A stretch of 64,000 bases of DNA, from positions 1 through 64,000 of the forward strand of contig NZ_QLLC01000001.1 of NCBI RefSeq assembly GCF_003350205.1, in the 5' to 3' direction. The stretch comes from Brevundimonas bullata (GTDB lineage: Bacteria; Pseudomonadota; Alphaproteobacteria; Caulobacterales; Caulobacteraceae). Shown here piece by piece: positions 20,305-32,285 of this stretch (within the stretch, counting starts at the first letter, position 1; each line of letters opens with the position of its first letter). The notes beneath the pieces were generated by a model that had not been told where the DNA came from, made no database searches, and saw only the letters and a program-made list of their open reading frames with translations. A program made the translations under genes and the position numbers.

Positions 20305-20919
20305 TTACAGGTCGATCGACTGGGCCAAAATCACCGCCTGCGTGCGGTTATGCACCCCCAGTTTGCGGAAGACGCTGGTCAGGTGGGCCTTGATGGTGGC
20401 CTCGGTGACGCCGAGGTCGAAGGCGATCTGCTTGTTCAGCCGCCCGGCTCTCAGGCCTTCGAGAATGCGTAATTGCGACGGGGTCAGGCTGGCGATGCGG
20501 GCTTCCAGATCGCCTTCATCAGGACCGGGCGCGCCGACGTCGGGGGCCCAGCCGTCGCCGGACAGGATGGCGGCGATGGCCTCGACCATGATCGGCAGGG
20601 CGGCGGACTTGGGGATGAAGCCGGCGGCGCCGAGCGCGAGCGCCCGCCTCACGGTCGGCGGCTCCTCGCTGGCCGAGACCACGGCCACCGGGACGGCGGG
20701 GTGGTCGGCGCGGATGCGGCTGAGGCCCGCCATGCCCTCGCTGTCCGACAGCTTCAGGTCCAGCAGCAGAAGATCGGTCGGCGCTTCCGCCAAGGCCGCC
20801 TGAACCTCGGCCAGACTGGCGCATTCCGCAATCACGGCGCCGGGTGCGGCCTTTTCGACGGCCGATCTCAACGCCGCCCGAAACAGAGGGTGGTCGTCGG
20901 CGACGACGATGCGATCCAT
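20305..20919 (-). CDS. crbR: CrbR-type LuxR-family response regulator
   Basis: A 204-residue NarL/FixJ-class regulator starting MDRIVVADDHPLF. The receiver has phospho-acceptor D54 in LLLDLKLSDS. The LuxR helix-turn-helix (about 140-200) contains LTPSQLRILEGLRAGRLNKQIA and VTEATIKAHLTSVFRKLGV. It is convergent with the SSS-hybrid kinase and divergent from porin-acs, the expected arrangement for CrbR (ErdR/AgmR relatives), an activator of acs. The ATG is the first methionine before receiver similarity; the upstream extension is not protein-like. Confidence 0.85.
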   Translation of the reverse strand: MDRIVVADDHPLFRAALRSAVEKAAPGAVIAECASLAEVQAALAEAPTDLLLLDLKLSDSEGMAGLSRIRADHPAVPVAVVSASEEPPTVRRALALGAAGFIPKSAALPIMVEAIAAILSGDGWAPDVGAPGPDEGDLEARIASLTPSQLRILEGLRAGRLNKQIAFDLGVTEATIKAHLTSVFRKLGVHNRTQAVILAQSIDL

Positions 20920-20992
20920 GAAAATCCTTCCCGCACGCGGTTCTTTTTCGGGTCGAGGCCGCGCTGTGACGACACCATGCCGCGCCTCGACT

Positions 20993-21011
20993 TTGGTCGA
21001 AACTAGACCAA
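20993..21011. promoter_or_regulatory. TTGGTC-N7-GACCAA dyad between crbR-like and porin-acs genes
   Basis: A perfect 6+6 inverted repeat with a 7-bp spacer, in the 172-bp divergent region upstream of both the regulator and the porin. Half-site spacing (13 bp centre to centre) is near that expected for LuxR-type dimers. The extended GACTTTGGTCG overlapping the left half recurs in reverse before the MHS transporter. It is the best candidate operator for the acetate-switch regulator; binding is inferred. Confidence 0.55.
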
Positions 21012-21091
21012 TGGCTAATGGCCGCATACCGCCCCCGCGCGGAATGCTGCGGTCTCGAGGTTCGCATCAGACGCACCCGGGAGGAAATGAC

Positions 21092-22450
21092 ATGGGAAGA
21101 TACCGCCTGCTCGGCGGCGCGGCTGCGGCTGCGCTTCTGTTTGCGCCCGGCGCCGTCCTGGCCCAGGACGCCAATGCGGCCCTCGAAGCGCGCATCGCCC
21201 TGCTCGAAGCCGAACTGAACAGTCTGAAATCCGAGGTCGCCGCCGCGCGAACCCAGCAGACGACCCAGTCGCAGGCCATGGCGCAGGACATCATCCGTCT
21301 GGAGGCTCGTCCTGCCGCCACGCCGGTTTCGGCCCCCGCCGCCCCGCGCGAGGAAGGCTTCCGCATTGGCGATCACACGGTCAAGTTCGGCGGCTTCATC
21401 AAGGTCGACGCCATGGCCTCGAACTATTCCGGCGGCGACCCGGCCAACGGCGACGCCCTGCGCGAATACCACCTGCCCGGCTCCATCCCGGTCGGCGGCG
21501 CGGACGAGGACACGGCCACGGACTTCAACGCCCGCCAGACCCGTTTCTGGCTGACCACCGACGGTCTGGTCGGCGGCCACAAGGTCGGCACGCGGCTGGA
21601 GATGGACTTCCAGAGCCTGCCCGGAACCGGCGACCAGCGCATCACCAGCGCCTCAACCCCCGCCCTGCGCCGCGCCTTCGTCACCATCGACAACTGGCTG
21701 ATCGGTCAGGAGTGGACCAACTTCCAGAACACCGCCGTCCTGCCCGAGTCCGCTGATTTCGTCGGCGCCGCCGAGGGCACGGTCTTCGCGCGCCAGGCCC
21801 AGGTCCGTTACACACGCGGCCCCTTCTCGATCGCGGTCGAGAACCCCGAGACCACCGTCACCCCCTTCGGCGGCGGCGCCCGCATCATCGCCGACGACAA
21901 CAGCCTGCCCGACCTGACGGCCCGCTATGCGATCAGCCGCCCCTGGGGCGACGTCCAGTTCGCAGGCCTGCTGCGTCAGCTGAAGTATCAGAACCCGGCG
22001 ACCAGCATCGACGACACGGCGACGGGCTGGGGCCTGTCGGCCTCGGCCAAGCTCAAGGTGGGGGCGCAAGACGACCTGCGCTTCATGCTGTCAGGCGGCG
22101 AAGGCGTGGGCCGCTATCTGGGCCTCAACTTCTCCAACGACGCGGTGCTGGACGCCTCGGGCCAGTTGGACGCCATCGGCGTGATCGCCGGGTTCGCCGC
22201 CTATCGCCACGTCTGGACGCCGGGCTGGCGCTCCAGCCTGATCTGGTCGGCCCAGAGGGTGGACAACGACGTCCTGCTGACCGGAGCGAGCGCCAACCGC
22301 TCGGCCCAGAGCCTGCACGCCAACCTGATCTGGTCGCCCGTGACCGCGTTTGATATCGGCGCCGAACTGATGTTCGCTGATCGCAAGCTGGAATCTGGGC
22401 TGGACGGGGACATGACCCGTCTGATCCTGTTCGCCAAGTACGGCTTCTAA
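21092..22450 (+). CDS. DcaP-like trimeric outer membrane porin
   Basis: A 452-residue protein. The start follows GGAGGAAA and gives a clean signal peptide (MGRYRLLGGAAAAALLFAPG...VLA-QD). A short coiled coil (about 25-75, LEARIALLEAELNSLKSEVA) comes next, then a beta-barrel beginning HTVKFGGFIKVDAMAS and ending in a strand with terminal phenylalanine (FAKYGF). This is the DcaP-like architecture for uptake of negatively charged small molecules such as carboxylates. It lies 27 bp before acs, so the two probably form one unit and the porin likely admits acetate or other organic acids. Confidence 0.85.
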   Translation: MGRYRLLGGAAAAALLFAPGAVLAQDANAALEARIALLEAELNSLKSEVAAARTQQTTQSQAMAQDIIRLEARPAATPVSAPAAPREEGFRIGDHTVKFGGFIKVDAMASNYSGGDPANGDALREYHLPGSIPVGGADEDTATDFNARQTRFWLTTDGLVGGHKVGTRLEMDFQSLPGTGDQRITSASTPALRRAFVTIDNWLIGQEWTNFQNTAVLPESADFVGAAEGTVFARQAQVRYTRGPFSIAVENPETTVTPFGGGARIIADDNSLPDLTARYAISRPWGDVQFAGLLRQLKYQNPATSIDDTATGWGLSASAKLKVGAQDDLRFMLSGGEGVGRYLGLNFSNDAVLDASGQLDAIGVIAGFAAYRHVWTPGWRSSLIWSAQRVDNDVLLTGASANRSAQSLHANLIWSPVTAFDIGAELMFADRKLESGLDGDMTRLILFAKYGF

Positions 22451-22477
22451 AAACAAGAAACTGGGAGGAAAGCGCGC

Positions 22478-24418
<1,941 letters not shown>

Positions 24419-24542
24419 CGACCACCCCCGCTCTCCCCGGAGCAAGCGGCCGGCGTTCCTGAAAGGGGGCGTCGGCCGTTTCGTCGTTTGAGCCCTGGCC
24501 GCAGCGGCGCTAGACAGCCCCGACAGCGAACAGGAGCAGACC

Positions 24543-25292
24543 ATGAGCGGAACCGTCCTCATCACCGGCGCCACGGCGGGCATCGGCCAGGCTGCCGCGC
24601 GCCGCTTCGCCTCCGCCGGCTGGAAGATCATCGCCACCGGCCGTCGCGCCGAGCGTCTGGACGAACTGGTGAGTGAGCTGGGCGCCGACGTGGTCCACCC
24701 CCTCGTCTTCGACATCCGTGACGAGGCCGCCATCGACGCGGCCCTGGACGCCCTGCCCGAGGGCTTTGGCGACATCGACGTCCTGATCAACAACGCCGGG
24801 CTGGCGCTGGGCACCGCCGCCGCCCAGGACGCCGATCTGGACCAGTGGCGTCAGATGATCGACACCAACATCACCGGACTGGTCACGATCACGCGGCGCC
24901 TGCTGCCGCGCCTGATCGCGCGCAAGGGCGCCATTCTGAACATCAGCTCGGTGGCCGCGACCTATCCTTACAAGGGCGGCAACGCCTATGGCGGCACCAA
25001 GGCCTTTGTGCGCCAGTTCTCGCTGGGCCTGCGCGCCGACCTGCACGGGACCGGGGTGCGCGTCACCTCCATCGAGCCCGGCATGACCGAGACCGAGTTC
25101 ACCCTGGTCCGCACGAGCGGCGACCAGGCGGCGTCGGACGCCCTCTATGACGGCGCGAAGCCGATGACCGGTGGGGACATCGCCGAAACCCTGTTCTGGG
25201 TCGCGACCCTGCCCCCGCACCTGAACATCAATGCGCTGGAACTGATGCCCGTCAGCCAATCGTTCGCGGGCTTCCAGGTGGCGCGGGGCTAA
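24543..25292 (+). CDS. SDR-family NAD(P)-dependent oxidoreductase (YdfG-like)
   Basis: A 249-residue short-chain dehydrogenase. Visible are the cofactor motif TGATAGIGQAAARRF, R37 region (ATGRRAERLD), NNAG, the catalytic serine in LNISSVAATYPY and the YxxxK motif YGGTK. Overall it resembles the YdfG group that oxidises 3-hydroxy acids such as serine and 3-hydroxypropionate with NADP. The substrate is not certain. It lies 124 bp after acs on the same strand with its own GGAG-like site. Confidence 0.88.
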   Translation: MSGTVLITGATAGIGQAAARRFASAGWKIIATGRRAERLDELVSELGADVVHPLVFDIRDEAAIDAALDALPEGFGDIDVLINNAGLALGTAAAQDADLDQWRQMIDTNITGLVTITRRLLPRLIARKGAILNISSVAATYPYKGGNAYGGTKAFVRQFSLGLRADLHGTGVRVTSIEPGMTETEFTLVRTSGDQAASDALYDGAKPMTGGDIAETLFWVATLPPHLNINALELMPVSQSFAGFQVARG

Positions 25293-25307
25293 ACCCCTTC
25301 CTCTTTC

Positions 25308-25510
25308 GTCATCCTCCGGCAAGCCGCGCAGCGGCGCCGACCGGGGGACCCAGCGGCGCCCGTCAGGGCGACATCCCACGCTCCACGCTTGCCGCAAAGA
25401 TCGCCTTCGGCGCCGCTGGGTCCCCCGATCTCGCTCCGCTCGCCGGAGGATGACGAAAGTAAGGGCGTGCTCGGCGCGCGCCCCACAGCTGCGCCGCTTC
25501 CGGGATGACG
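25308..25510. repeat. Intergenic palindromic repeat, GTCATCCTCCGG type, plus an abutting repeat fragment
   Basis: 25308-25456 runs from CGTCATCCTCCGGC to GCCGGAGGATGACG, with inner arms GGGGGACCCAGCGGCGCC / GGCGCCGCTGGGTCCCCC that form a long perfect hairpin of at least 18 bp. Immediately after it, 25482-25510 ends in GCTGCGCCGCTTCCGGGATGACGG, the same right end as the element at 16577-16693, so a fragment of that family sits next to it. Confidence 0.75.
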
Positions 25511-25532
25511 GCGAGAGGCGTAGATTAGGCTC

Positions 25533-27059
25533 ATGGCCGCGTGCGCAACCGAAACTGAACTGAAGTTCCGGCTCGGCCCGGGCGCGGTCGTGCGCCTGTC
25601 GGGGCACCCGGCGCTGCGAGGCGAGCAGACCAGCCAGTCCCTGCGCTCGGTCTATTTCGACACCCCCGACGGCGTGCTGCGCGCGGCCGGATTCAGCCTG
25701 AGGGTGCGGACCACGCCCGGCGGCTTCGTCCAGACGCTGAAACGCCAGACCGCCCCCGGCCAGACCGCCCGCGACGAGTGGGAGGTCCGCGTCGCCTCCG
25801 AGGCCCTGGACCTCGCCGCGCTGAAAGCCACCCCCGCGCACAGGCTGCTGAAGGGCCGCCGCGCCGACCTGTCGCCTCGCTTCGCCACCACGGTGGTGCG
25901 GCGCATCCGCATGGTCGAGCTGAACGGCGCCCTGATCGAAGCCGCCTTCGACGCGGGCGACCTGTCAGCCCCAGACCCGGAGGGGGGCGACCGCCGCGAG
26001 CCCATCTACGAGTTGGAGCTGGAACTGAAGCGCGGCGACCCCGCCGTCCTCTTCACCCTGGCCCGCCGTCTGGCGCGCGATCTGACCATCGTCCCGGTGT
26101 TCGAGAGCAAGTCCGAACGCGGCTGGCGCCTGGCCGAGGGGAGCAGTCGCAGCCCCCGCCGCGCCGCGCCCACGCCCCTGTCGTCCGAAGCCACGACCAG
26201 CGACGCTTTCCGCACCATCGCCATGGCCTGCCTGGCCCAGGTCTCGGCCAACGCCGAACTGCTGCGGGTCGTGCGCCGCCCTGAGGCCGTGCATCAGCTG
26301 CGCGTGGGCCTGCGCCGACTGCGCGCCGCCATCGGCGTCTTCAAGCCCCTCCTGGTCGAGCCTGAGCGCCAACGCATCGAGACCGAGCTGAAATGGCTGG
26401 CGGGCGAGACCGACGGCGCCCGCGATCTGGACGTCTTCATCCGCGACGTCTTCCACCCGACGGCGCAGGACGCCCCCTCGCCCGGCTTGGCGCCGCTGGG
26501 GCGACGCCTGCTGACCGCGCGCGGCGAGGCCTACGACCGCGCCCTTAGCGCCTTACAGTCGCCGCGCTACGGCCTGCTGATGCTGGAGACGACCGCCTGG
26601 ATCGAGACGGCGCCCCTGCCCGACGACCCCGTGGCGCGGTTCGCCGCCGAGGCGCTCGACAACCTGCACCATCAGGTGGAAAAGCGCGCCCGGAGCCTGG
26701 CCGATCAGGACGCCGACACGCGCCACCACCTGCGCATCCGCGCCAAGCGCCTGCGCTACGCCGCCGAGTTCTTCGCCGACCTGTTTCCGGCCCGTCGCCG
26801 CCGCGCCCGCTACCTCCAGGCGCTGGAACAGATGCAGGACACGCTGGGCGCGCTCAATGATCTGGCCGTGGCCCGCGACCGAATCCCCGGCGAAGCCCAT
26901 CTGGACGATGCCGCGCTCGCCTTCGCCGCCGGCCGCGTCATCGGGCGGCGCGAGCGCGACGAGGCCGCCCTTCTGACCGCCGCCATCAAGGCCAGCCGGC
27001 GTTTTCACGACGCCGAGCCCTTCTGGAACAGACGCAGGAAACGTCAAAAACGGTCGTAG
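25533..27059 (+). CDS. CYTH and CHAD domain protein (inorganic triphosphatase-like)
   Basis: A 508-residue fusion. The CYTH domain (about 1-205) begins with the ExExK motif ETELKF, and triphosphate-binding basic residues follow (SLRVRTTPGG, QTLKRQT). The CHAD domain (about 225-495) is helical with the histidine signatures HQLRVGLRRLRA and HHLRIRAKRLRYAAEFF. Such fusions are tripolyphosphatases in E. coli (YgiF), and CHAD domains bind polyphosphate. A role in polyphosphate or short-chain phosphate metabolism is likely. It lies upstream of recA but is separated by the SOS promoter. Confidence 0.88.
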   Translation: MAACATETELKFRLGPGAVVRLSGHPALRGEQTSQSLRSVYFDTPDGVLRAAGFSLRVRTTPGGFVQTLKRQTAPGQTARDEWEVRVASEALDLAALKATPAHRLLKGRRADLSPRFATTVVRRIRMVELNGALIEAAFDAGDLSAPDPEGGDRREPIYELELELKRGDPAVLFTLARRLARDLTIVPVFESKSERGWRLAEGSSRSPRRAAPTPLSSEATTSDAFRTIAMACLAQVSANAELLRVVRRPEAVHQLRVGLRRLRAAIGVFKPLLVEPERQRIETELKWLAGETDGARDLDVFIRDVFHPTAQDAPSPGLAPLGRRLLTARGEAYDRALSALQSPRYGLLMLETTAWIETAPLPDDPVARFAAEALDNLHHQVEKRARSLADQDADTRHHLRIRAKRLRYAAEFFADLFPARRRRARYLQALEQMQDTLGALNDLAVARDRIPGEAHLDDAALAFAAGRVIGRRERDEAALLTAAIKASRRFHDAEPFWNRRRKRQKRS

Positions 27060-27069
27060 GTCGCTATTT

Positions 27070-27103
27070 GTTCTCATTGCGCAAATGAGAACATCTTGTG
27101 AAC
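27070..27103. promoter_or_regulatory. LexA SOS box overlapping a perfect palindrome before recA
   Basis: GAAC-ATCTTGT-GAAC (27089-27103) matches the alphaproteobacterial LexA operator GTTC-N7-GTTC read on the other strand. Its first GAAC is also the end of a 23-bp palindrome (27070-27092, arms GTTCTCATT / AATGAGAAC, 5-bp centre GCGCA). A further GAAC follows two bases later. The box lies about 100 bp before the recA start, so recA is expected to be SOS-inducible. Confidence 0.85.
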
Positions 27104-27203
27104 CAGAACAAACCATGCACATAGTCCGTCTCACAGAGGGAGCGGGTCCTGGCGGGTCTCTCCCAAAGCCCAGAATGGAATCATGGCAAGGGAGAGAAAA
27201 CCA

Positions 27204-28283
27204 ATGGCACAGGCGGCATTGAAGCTCGTGGGTAAAGAAGACGGCGAAAAGCAACGCGCTCTTGAGGCGGCGATCGCGCAGATTGATCGCGCCTTCGGCA
27301 AGGGCTCTGTAATGAAACTGGGCAAGGGCGGGGTCGCCGATGTGATCCCCTCGGTGTCCACTGGCTCGCTCGGCCTGGACATGGCGCTCGGCATCGGCGG
27401 TTTACCGCGCGGCCGCGTCATCGAGGTGTTCGGCCCTGAATCCTCGGGCAAGACCACCCTGGCCCTGCACACGGTGGCCGAAATCCAGAAAGCCGGCGGC
27501 GTCGCCGCCTTCGTCGACGCCGAACACGCTCTGGATCCCGGCTACGCCCAGAAGCTGGGCGTCAACCTGGACGACCTGCTGGTGTCGCAGCCTGACACGG
27601 GCGAACAGGCGCTGGAGATCGTCGACACCCTGGTGCGCTCGGGCGCCGTGGACATCGTGGTGGTCGACTCGGTCGCAGCCCTGACGCCGCGCGCCGAAAT
27701 CGAAGGCGAAATGGGCGACAGCCTGCCGGGCCTGCAAGCCCGTCTGATGAGCCAGGCCCTGCGCAAGCTGACGGCCTCGATCTCCAAGTCGAACTGCATC
27801 GTCCTGTTCATCAACCAGATCCGTCACAAGATCGGCGTCATGTACGGCTCGCCGGAAACGACGACCGGCGGCAATGCGCTGAAGTTCTACGCCTCCGTCC
27901 GCCTCGACATCCGCCGCACCGGCGCGATCAAGAACCGCGACGAGGTCGTCGGCAACACCACCCGCGTCAAGGTGGTCAAGAACAAGGTCGCCCCGCCGTT
28001 CCGCGAGGTCATCTTCGACATCATGTACGGCGAAGGCATCTCCAAGCTGGGCGAGATCATCGACCTGGGGGTCAAGGCCGGGGTCATCGACAAGGCCGGC
28101 AGCTGGTTCAGCTATGACTCGACCCGCATCGGTCAGGGCCGCGAGAACGTGCGCGAGTTCCTGAAACAGAACCCGGACATGGCCGCCTCGATCGAGGCCG
28201 CCGTGCGCGCCTCGACCAACAAGATCGCCGACGAGCTCCTGGGCACGCCGGAACCTGACGAAGGTCAAGATCTGGAAGGGTGA
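27204..28283 (+). CDS. recA: RecA recombinase
   Basis: 359 residues from the chosen ATG ([14 protein letters not shown]), preceded by GGGAGAG at a normal distance. An ATG seven codons earlier is less likely, since alphaproteobacterial RecA usually begins near this point. Walker [10 protein letters not shown], Walker [25 protein letters not shown] and the acidic C-terminus are present. It performs homologous strand exchange and activates LexA cleavage. It is followed by a strong terminator. Confidence 0.98.
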   Translation: MAQAALKLVGKEDGEKQRALEAAIAQIDRAFGKGSVMKLGKGGVADVIPSVSTGSLGLDMALGIGGLPRGRVIEVFGPESSGKTTLALHTVAEIQKAGGVAAFVDAEHALDPGYAQKLGVNLDDLLVSQPDTGEQALEIVDTLVRSGAVDIVVVDSVAALTPRAEIEGEMGDSLPGLQARLMSQALRKLTASISKSNCIVLFINQIRHKIGVMYGSPETTTGGNALKFYASVRLDIRRTGAIKNRDEVVGNTTRVKVVKNKVAPPFREVIFDIMYGEGISKLGEIIDLGVKAGVIDKAGSWFSYDSTRIGQGRENVREFLKQNPDMAASIEAAVRASTNKIADELLGTPEPDEGQDLEG

Positions 28284-28379
28284 AACTGGAGGGGCTGATC
28301 CAGCCCTTCCGCCAGCTTCTCCGTCCGCCGTCCCCCGCGACCCGCCGAACGACCCCGCGGGGCTCGGGCCGGACGGAGC

Positions 28380-28415
28380 AGGCCCGCCCGATCCGCATCG
28401 GGCGGGCCTCTTTTT
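28380..28415 (+). terminator. Rho-independent terminator of recA
   Basis: A perfect 13-bp stem (AGGCCCGCCCGAT / ATCGGGCGGGCCT) with a CCGC loop, followed by C and TTTTT. It lies about 97 bp after the recA stop. Confidence 0.92.
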
Positions 28416-28443
28416 GTGGGTTGTTCGAGCCTCGCTCTTTTGC

Positions 28444-28560
28444 CGTCACCCCGGACGGCCCGAAGGGACGATCCGGGGCCCAGACGTCAGCCTCCATGGC
28501 ATGGTCGGCGAAATATCAGCCGCCTGGGTTCCGGGTTCGCTTCGCGCCCCGGAATGACGG
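28444..28560. repeat. Intergenic palindromic repeat, GTCAT(T/C)CCGG family (copy 2)
   Basis: Begins CGTCACCCCGG and ends CCGGAATGACGG. The right part, CCTGGGTTCCGGGTTCGCTTCGCGCCCCGGAATGACGG, closely matches the right end of the element at 44609-44736. With the recA terminator it fills most of the 376-bp gap between recA and rraA; the rest (28561-28659) shows no gene. Confidence 0.75.
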
Positions 28561-28659
28561 AAAAGAAATCGGAGCGCGCCGCCCCTCTTTTCTCATCGCC
28601 CCGGCTATTCTCGGCTCGCCCCACCGGGCAAACTCGGCCGTGAAGAACCGGAGCCTTTC

Positions 28660-29142
28660 ATGACCTTCGCCACCGCCGACCTGTGCGACGCCCATCCCGA
28701 TGTGGTGAAAGTCTGCCACATCCCATTCCGCAGCTTCGGCCAGGTCACAGCCTTCCACGGGCCGATCCGCACCCTCAGCGTCCTCGATGACAACGCCCTG
28801 GTCCGTCAGGCGCTGGAGCGGCCCGGTCAGGGCGCGGTTCTGGTGGTCAACGGCGGCGGGTCGCTGAAACGCGCCCTGGTCGGCGACAACCTGGCGAAAC
28901 TGGCCATCGACAACGGCTGGGCCGGGATCATCGTCCACGGCGCCATCCGCGACAGCGCCGTCATCGACAGCATGGGGATCGGCGTCAAGGCCGTGGGGAC
29001 CATCCCCCTGCGCGCCGACCGCGACGCCATCGGCGAAATCGACATCCCCACGGCCTTCGGCGGCGTCATCTTCACGCCGGGCGACTGGCTCTACGCCGAC
29101 GCGGACGGGGTCATCGTCGCGCCCCGGCGGCTGCACGACTAG
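28660..29142 (+). CDS. rraA: RraA-family protein (RNase E activity regulator / aldolase fold)
   Basis: A 160-residue protein with the RraA signature: FGGxxxF-like core (RSFGQVTAFHGPIRTL), VLVVNGGGSLKRALVGDNLA, the GIIVHGAIRDS motif and AVGTIPLRADR. In E. coli RraA inhibits RNase E; related proteins are 4-hydroxy-4-methyl-2-oxoglutarate aldolases sharing the R-D metal motif, which is present here. Length and sequence favour the RNase-E-regulator branch. Single gene between repeats. Confidence 0.88.
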   Translation: MTFATADLCDAHPDVVKVCHIPFRSFGQVTAFHGPIRTLSVLDDNALVRQALERPGQGAVLVVNGGGSLKRALVGDNLAKLAIDNGWAGIIVHGAIRDSAVIDSMGIGVKAVGTIPLRADRDAIGEIDIPTAFGGVIFTPGDWLYADADGVIVAPRRLHD

Positions 29143-29149
29143 CCATACC

Positions 29150-29304
29150 TTTCCTCCCCATTTCATGGGGAGGTAGCGCGGCGGCGCAGCCGACGTGACG
29201 GAGGGGACGACGCCGTCCTTGCCGAATGCGCTCAAATCGTCAGACGGCAGAGCCGCCCCCTCCACCACTTCGTGGTCCCCCTCCCCATGAAATGGGGAGG
29301 AAAA
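29150..29304. repeat. Intergenic TTTCCTCCCC palindromic repeat (family A, copy 2)
   Basis: Same architecture and orientation as 20135-20295: outer TTTCCTCCCC...GGGGAGGAAAA, two terminal hairpins (CCTCCCCATTTCATGGGGAGG and CCTCCCCATGAAATGGGGAGG) and a conserved GACGGAGGGG ... CCCCCTCCACCACTTCGTGG interior. It occupies the gap between rraA and alaS. Confidence 0.88.
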
Positions 29305-29428
29305 AGCAACGCCGACGTCCGATCCTGTCACGCGATCACGCGCCAGTGATGCGCTCGGCGCAAAATCCCTATATGACGCCGGTTCCGACATTCTCCCTGC
29401 GCGCCCGAACTCCTTAGAGCGATACGCC

Positions 29429-32074
29429 ATGACCAGCCTGAAACAGATCCGCTCCACCTTCCTCGACTACTTCGCGGCCGACGGCCACGAGAAGGTGCAG
29501 TCGGCTCCGCTGGTGCCGCAGAACGACCCGACCCTGCTGTTCGTCAACGCGGGCATGGTGCCGTTCAAGGACTATTTCACCGGCGCCGCGACCCCGCCCT
29601 ACAAGCGCGCGACCTCGTCGCAGAAGTGCGTTCGCGCCGGCGGCAAGCACAACGACCTGGACAACGTCGGCTATACCGCGCGTCACCACACCTTCTTTGA
29701 AATGCTGGGCAATTTCTCGTTCGGCGACTACTTCAAGGACCACGCCATCGAGAGCGCCTGGGGGCTGCTGACCAAGGAGTTCGGCCTTGATCCTAGCCGT
29801 CTGCTCGTCACCGTCTATCACACCGACGACGAAGCCTTCGACATCTGGAAGAAGATCACCGGCTTCTCGGACGACAAGATCATCCGCATCCCCACCGCCG
29901 ACAACTTCTGGGCCATGGGCGACAACGGGCCGTGCGGGCCGTGCACCGAGATCTTCTACGACCACGGCGACCACATCTTCGGCGGCCCTCCGGGTAGTCC
30001 CGATGAAGACGGCGACCGCTTCGTGGAGATCTGGAACAACGTCTTCATGCAGCACGAGAAGGAGAACGATCAGATCGTTCGCGACCTTCCCAAGCCCAGC
30101 GTCGACACCGGCATGGGTCTGGAGCGCATCGCCGCCGTGCTGCAAGGCGTCCACTCCAACTATGAAGTCGATCTGTTCAAGAGCCTGATCGGCGCCTCGG
30201 AAGAGCTGACCAGCACGAAGGCCGAGGGCGAGCGCGCCCCGTCGCACCGCGTCATCGCCGACCACCTGCGCTCGACCGCCTTCCTGATCGCCGACGGCGT
30301 GACCCCGTCGAACGAAGGCCGGGGCTATGTCCTGCGCCGCATCATGCGCCGCGCCATGCGTCACGCCCACCTGCTGGGCGCCGTCGACCCGCTGATGCAC
30401 CGCCTGGTGCCGACCCTGGTTCAGGAGATGGGCGAGGCCTATCCCGAACTGGGCCGCGCCCAGGCCTTCATCGAGGACACGCTGAAGCAGGAAGAGATTC
30501 GCTTCCGCACCACCCTGGGCCGCGGCATGAACCTGTTCGATCAGGCTACGACCGGCTTCAAGGCCGGCGACATGCTGGACGGCCAGACGGCCTTCACCCT
30601 CTACGACACCTACGGCTTCCCGCTGGACCTGACGCAGGACGAGGCCCGCCGTCGCGGCTTCTCGGTCAATGTCGCCGGGTTTGAATCCGCCATGGACGAG
30701 CAGCGCGCCCGTTCGCGCGAACACTGGACCGGCTCAGGCCAGACGGCCTCGGCCGGCGCCTGGCTGGCCCTGCGCGACCAGCACGGCGTGACCCAGTTCA
30801 CCGGCTATGACAGCGAAACCGGCGAAGGCCAGGTCGTCGCCATCCTCAAGGACGGCGTGGCGGTCGACGCCGCCGAAGCCGGCGAAGTGGTCGAGGTCGT
30901 GCTGAACCAGACCCCCTTCTACGCCGAAGGCGGCGGTCAGGCCGGCGACAAGGGCGTCTTCGTCTGGACCAACGGCGAAGGACGGGTGCTGGACACCAAG
31001 AAGCACGCCGACCTCTTCGTTCACACGGTCCAGGTGGCCCAGGGAGCGGCCCTGACGGTCGGCGCGACCGTGGCCGCCACGGTCGAGGTCGGCTCGCGCC
31101 CGACCACCCGCGCCAACCACTCCGCCGCCCACCTGCTGCACGCCGCGCTGAAGAACGTGCTCGGCCCCCACGTCGCCCAGAAGGGCCAGATGGTCGACGC
31201 CGAGCGCATGCGCTTCGACTTCAGCCACAACGCCCCGCTGACGGACGAGGAGATCGCCCGCATTGAGGACGAGGTGAACGCGGTCATCCGTCAGAACCTC
31301 CCGGCCACGACCCAGTTGATGGCGCCGGAACAGGCCATCGAGGCCGGCGCCGTCGCCCTGTTCGGCGAGAAGTACGGCGAGGAAGTCCGCGTCCTGACCC
31401 TGGGTCACGCCCTGTCGGGCGAGGGCGCCTATTCGGTCGAACTGTGCGGCGGCACCCACGTGGCCCGCACCGGCGACATCGCCCTGTTCAAGATCGTGTC
31501 GGAAGGCGGCGTCGCCGCCGGCGTCCGCCGCATCGAGGCCCTGACCGGCGAGGCCGCGCGTCAGTTCCTGCTGGCACAGGCCAATGTCGCCCGTTCGCTG
31601 GCCCAGAGCTTCAAGATCCAGACCGCCGACGTCCCGGCCCGTGTCGAAGCCCTGACCGCTGAACGCAAGGCGCTGGAGAAGCAGGTCGCCGACCTGAAGA
31701 AGCAGCTGGCCCTGGGCGGCGGCGCGGGCGCTAATGCGGCCCCGGAAGAGATCAACGGCGTCAAGCTGATCGCCCGCGTTCTGGACGGGGTGGACGGCAA
31801 GGGCCTGCGCGGCGTGGCCGAGGACTTCAAGAAGCAGCTCGGCTCGGGCGTCGTCGCCCTGGTCGGCGTCACCGACGGCAAGGCGGCCATCACCGTCGCC
31901 GCCACGCCGGACATGGCCGGTAAGGTCAACGCGGATGACCTGGCCCGCGACGCCGTCATCGCCATGGGCGGCAAGGGCGCCGGCGGCAAGCCCGACTTCG
32001 CCCAGGGCGGCGCCCCGGATGGGTCGAAGGCCGAAGCCGGTCTGGAGGCGATCCGGGCCGCGCTGAAGGGCTGA
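29429..32074 (+). CDS. alaS: Alanyl-tRNA synthetase
   Basis: An 881-residue class II synthetase that charges tRNA-Ala and edits mischarged serine/glycine. Visible: N-terminal catalytic domain with [13 protein letters not shown] and [19 protein letters not shown], the HxxxH zinc motif of the editing domain ([11 protein letters not shown]) with its partner [11 protein letters not shown], a coiled coil (about 725-760) and the C-terminal DHHA1-type domain ([18 protein letters not shown]). Full length. It follows recA at a distance, as commonly seen in proteobacteria. Confidence 0.98.
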   Translation: MTSLKQIRSTFLDYFAADGHEKVQSAPLVPQNDPTLLFVNAGMVPFKDYFTGAATPPYKRATSSQKCVRAGGKHNDLDNVGYTARHHTFFEMLGNFSFGDYFKDHAIESAWGLLTKEFGLDPSRLLVTVYHTDDEAFDIWKKITGFSDDKIIRIPTADNFWAMGDNGPCGPCTEIFYDHGDHIFGGPPGSPDEDGDRFVEIWNNVFMQHEKENDQIVRDLPKPSVDTGMGLERIAAVLQGVHSNYEVDLFKSLIGASEELTSTKAEGERAPSHRVIADHLRSTAFLIADGVTPSNEGRGYVLRRIMRRAMRHAHLLGAVDPLMHRLVPTLVQEMGEAYPELGRAQAFIEDTLKQEEIRFRTTLGRGMNLFDQATTGFKAGDMLDGQTAFTLYDTYGFPLDLTQDEARRRGFSVNVAGFESAMDEQRARSREHWTGSGQTASAGAWLALRDQHGVTQFTGYDSETGEGQVVAILKDGVAVDAAEAGEVVEVVLNQTPFYAEGGGQAGDKGVFVWTNGEGRVLDTKKHADLFVHTVQVAQGAALTVGATVAATVEVGSRPTTRANHSAAHLLHAALKNVLGPHVAQKGQMVDAERMRFDFSHNAPLTDEEIARIEDEVNAVIRQNLPATTQLMAPEQAIEAGAVALFGEKYGEEVRVLTLGHALSGEGAYSVELCGGTHVARTGDIALFKIVSEGGVAAGVRRIEALTGEAARQFLLAQANVARSLAQSFKIQTADVPARVEALTAERKALEKQVADLKKQLALGGGAGANAAPEEINGVKLIARVLDGVDGKGLRGVAEDFKKQLGSGVVALVGVTDGKAAITVAATPDMAGKVNADDLARDAVIAMGGKGAGGKPDFAQGGAPDGSKAEAGLEAIRAALKG

Positions 32075-32099
32075 TCGCCCTCACAGGCTGAATGAAATC

Positions 32100-32131
32100 A
32101 GGCGGCGGGCTTTCGGGTCCGCCGCCTTTTT
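32100..32131 (+). terminator. Rho-independent terminator of alaS
   Basis: AGGCGGCGG / CCGCCGCCT stem with a 10-base loop, followed by TTTTTC. It starts 26 bp after the alaS stop. Confidence 0.9.
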
Positions 32132-32132
32132 C

Positions 32133-32271
32133 TTTCCTCCCCATTCCATGGGGAGGGGGACCGCGTAGCGGTGGAGGGGGCGACGCAAACGTCAGCCGTC
32201 GAGCCGCCCCCTCCGTCTCGTCGCCTGCGGCGTCGATCCACCTCCCCATCGCTACGCGACAGGGAGGAAAG
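32133..32271. repeat. Intergenic TTTCCTCCCC palindromic repeat (family A, copy 3, inverted)
   Basis: A 139-bp copy in the opposite orientation to the other three: the right-hand hairpin CCTCCCCATCGCTACGCGACAGGGAGG is the reverse complement of the left-hand hairpin of copy 1 except for one base. Inner arms GGAGGGGGCG / CGCCCCCTCC are kept. It abuts the alaS terminator. Confidence 0.85.
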
Positions 32272-32285
32272 GAAAGGGCGGCGTG

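Noticed and set aside
28280-28663. 127-codon frame between recA and rraA
   Set aside because: It consists of the recA terminator and a palindromic repeat.
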